Positions 25,900 to 26,143 of a DNA stretch of 26,143 bases are shown here, piece after piece. Position numbers and translations under genes: made by a program. The notes below the pieces were generated by a model, which worked only from the letters and a program-made list of their open reading frames with translations, was not told the origin of the DNA and did no database searches. Each line of letters opens with the position of its first letter. The first letter of the stretch is position 1. Source of the stretch: Chara braunii. Taxonomy: Eukaryota; Streptophyta; Charophyceae; Charales; Characeae. The stretch spans positions 2,444,011 through 2,470,153 of the forward strand of contig BFEA01000163.1 in the NCBI GenBank assembly GCA_003427395.1. The letters run 5' to 3'.

Positions 25900-26143
25900 T
25901 CCCATCCCGACCACCAACTGCCTTGGTTTCTCCCCCTCCCCCGTTCCCGATCCGATCACCTCCCTGATCCCGACCTCCTGCCCTCCCCGTTCTTCCCCAA
26001 CTCCCGTTGCTGCGATCCCGCCTTCCCCTACCCCGAGCTGGCTGGCTTGCAACCCGCCTTCCCCCGACGTACCCTGTCACGCCGCTACTATTCCGAGGGC
26101 TGCGCGATCCCGATCCGAGCCCCTCCCTCCTTCCCGCCCCTCC
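25900..26143. repeat. C-rich simple sequence at the window edge
   Basis: Plus-strand C-rich DNA with recurring gatcccg / ccgatccga words, the same flavour as the minus strand of the tract at 19.9-20.3 kb. It may be the start of another element in the opposite orientation to LINE B; the window ends before this can be tested. Confidence 0.35.

Overview
The window looks like repeat-dense nuclear DNA of a streptophyte (land plant or charophyte alga). The pointers are plant-type LINE proteins (DUF4283-like ORF1; APE endonuclease, reverse transcriptase and a C-x2-C...H-x4-C zinc-binding tail in ORF2), TTTAGGG-like motifs near the left edge, a PIF/Harbinger-type transposase fragment, a tRNA-derived SINE and a U6 retrocopy. 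A giant repeat-rich genome such as a charophyte's would fit, but the species cannot be fixed from the sequence. No intact single-copy host gene was recognised.

Layout. 1-1.24 kb: leader and broken gag-like ORF (+) with a 30-bp coding minisatellite. 1.24-1.76 kb: AT-rich DNA with a GTTCGCGTTCG minisatellite. 1.76-10.7 kb: LINE A, minus strand. 11.07 to about 20 kb: LINE B, minus strand, a related but diverged copy (my hand alignments suggest roughly half identity in protein). 19.3-20.3 kb: G-rich simple sequence. 20.3-21.4 kb: truncated PIF/Harbinger-like transposase (minus). 22.5-24.2 kb: cluster of small inverted-repeat elements with 3-bp target duplications, one nested in another. 24.24-24.41 kb: U6 snRNA retrocopy with A-tail and a perfect 15-bp target duplication. 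24.63-25.02 kb: tRNA-derived SINE. 25.1-25.27 kb: foldback element. The right edge is C-rich simple sequence.

The most interesting material comes from comparing the two LINEs. Both are about 8.9 kb and keep the same order: ORF1 with a long distal extension, ORF2 (EN-RT-zinc tail), then a small third frame. In both, the ORF1 frame ends just inside the expected ORF2 start (13 and 16 nt overlap). In both, ORF2 ends with TGA at a homologous position, immediately followed by a conserved frame of about 95 codons; in LINE A its ATG overlaps the TGA as ATGA. Both end in a hairpin whose loop is conserved while the stem differs but still pairs, next to a pure A-tail of 27 or 28. Both are dead: many nonsense codons, several at tryptophan positions, which suggests decay by cytosine deamination. 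All coordinates and frames were read by eye; no database search was run.
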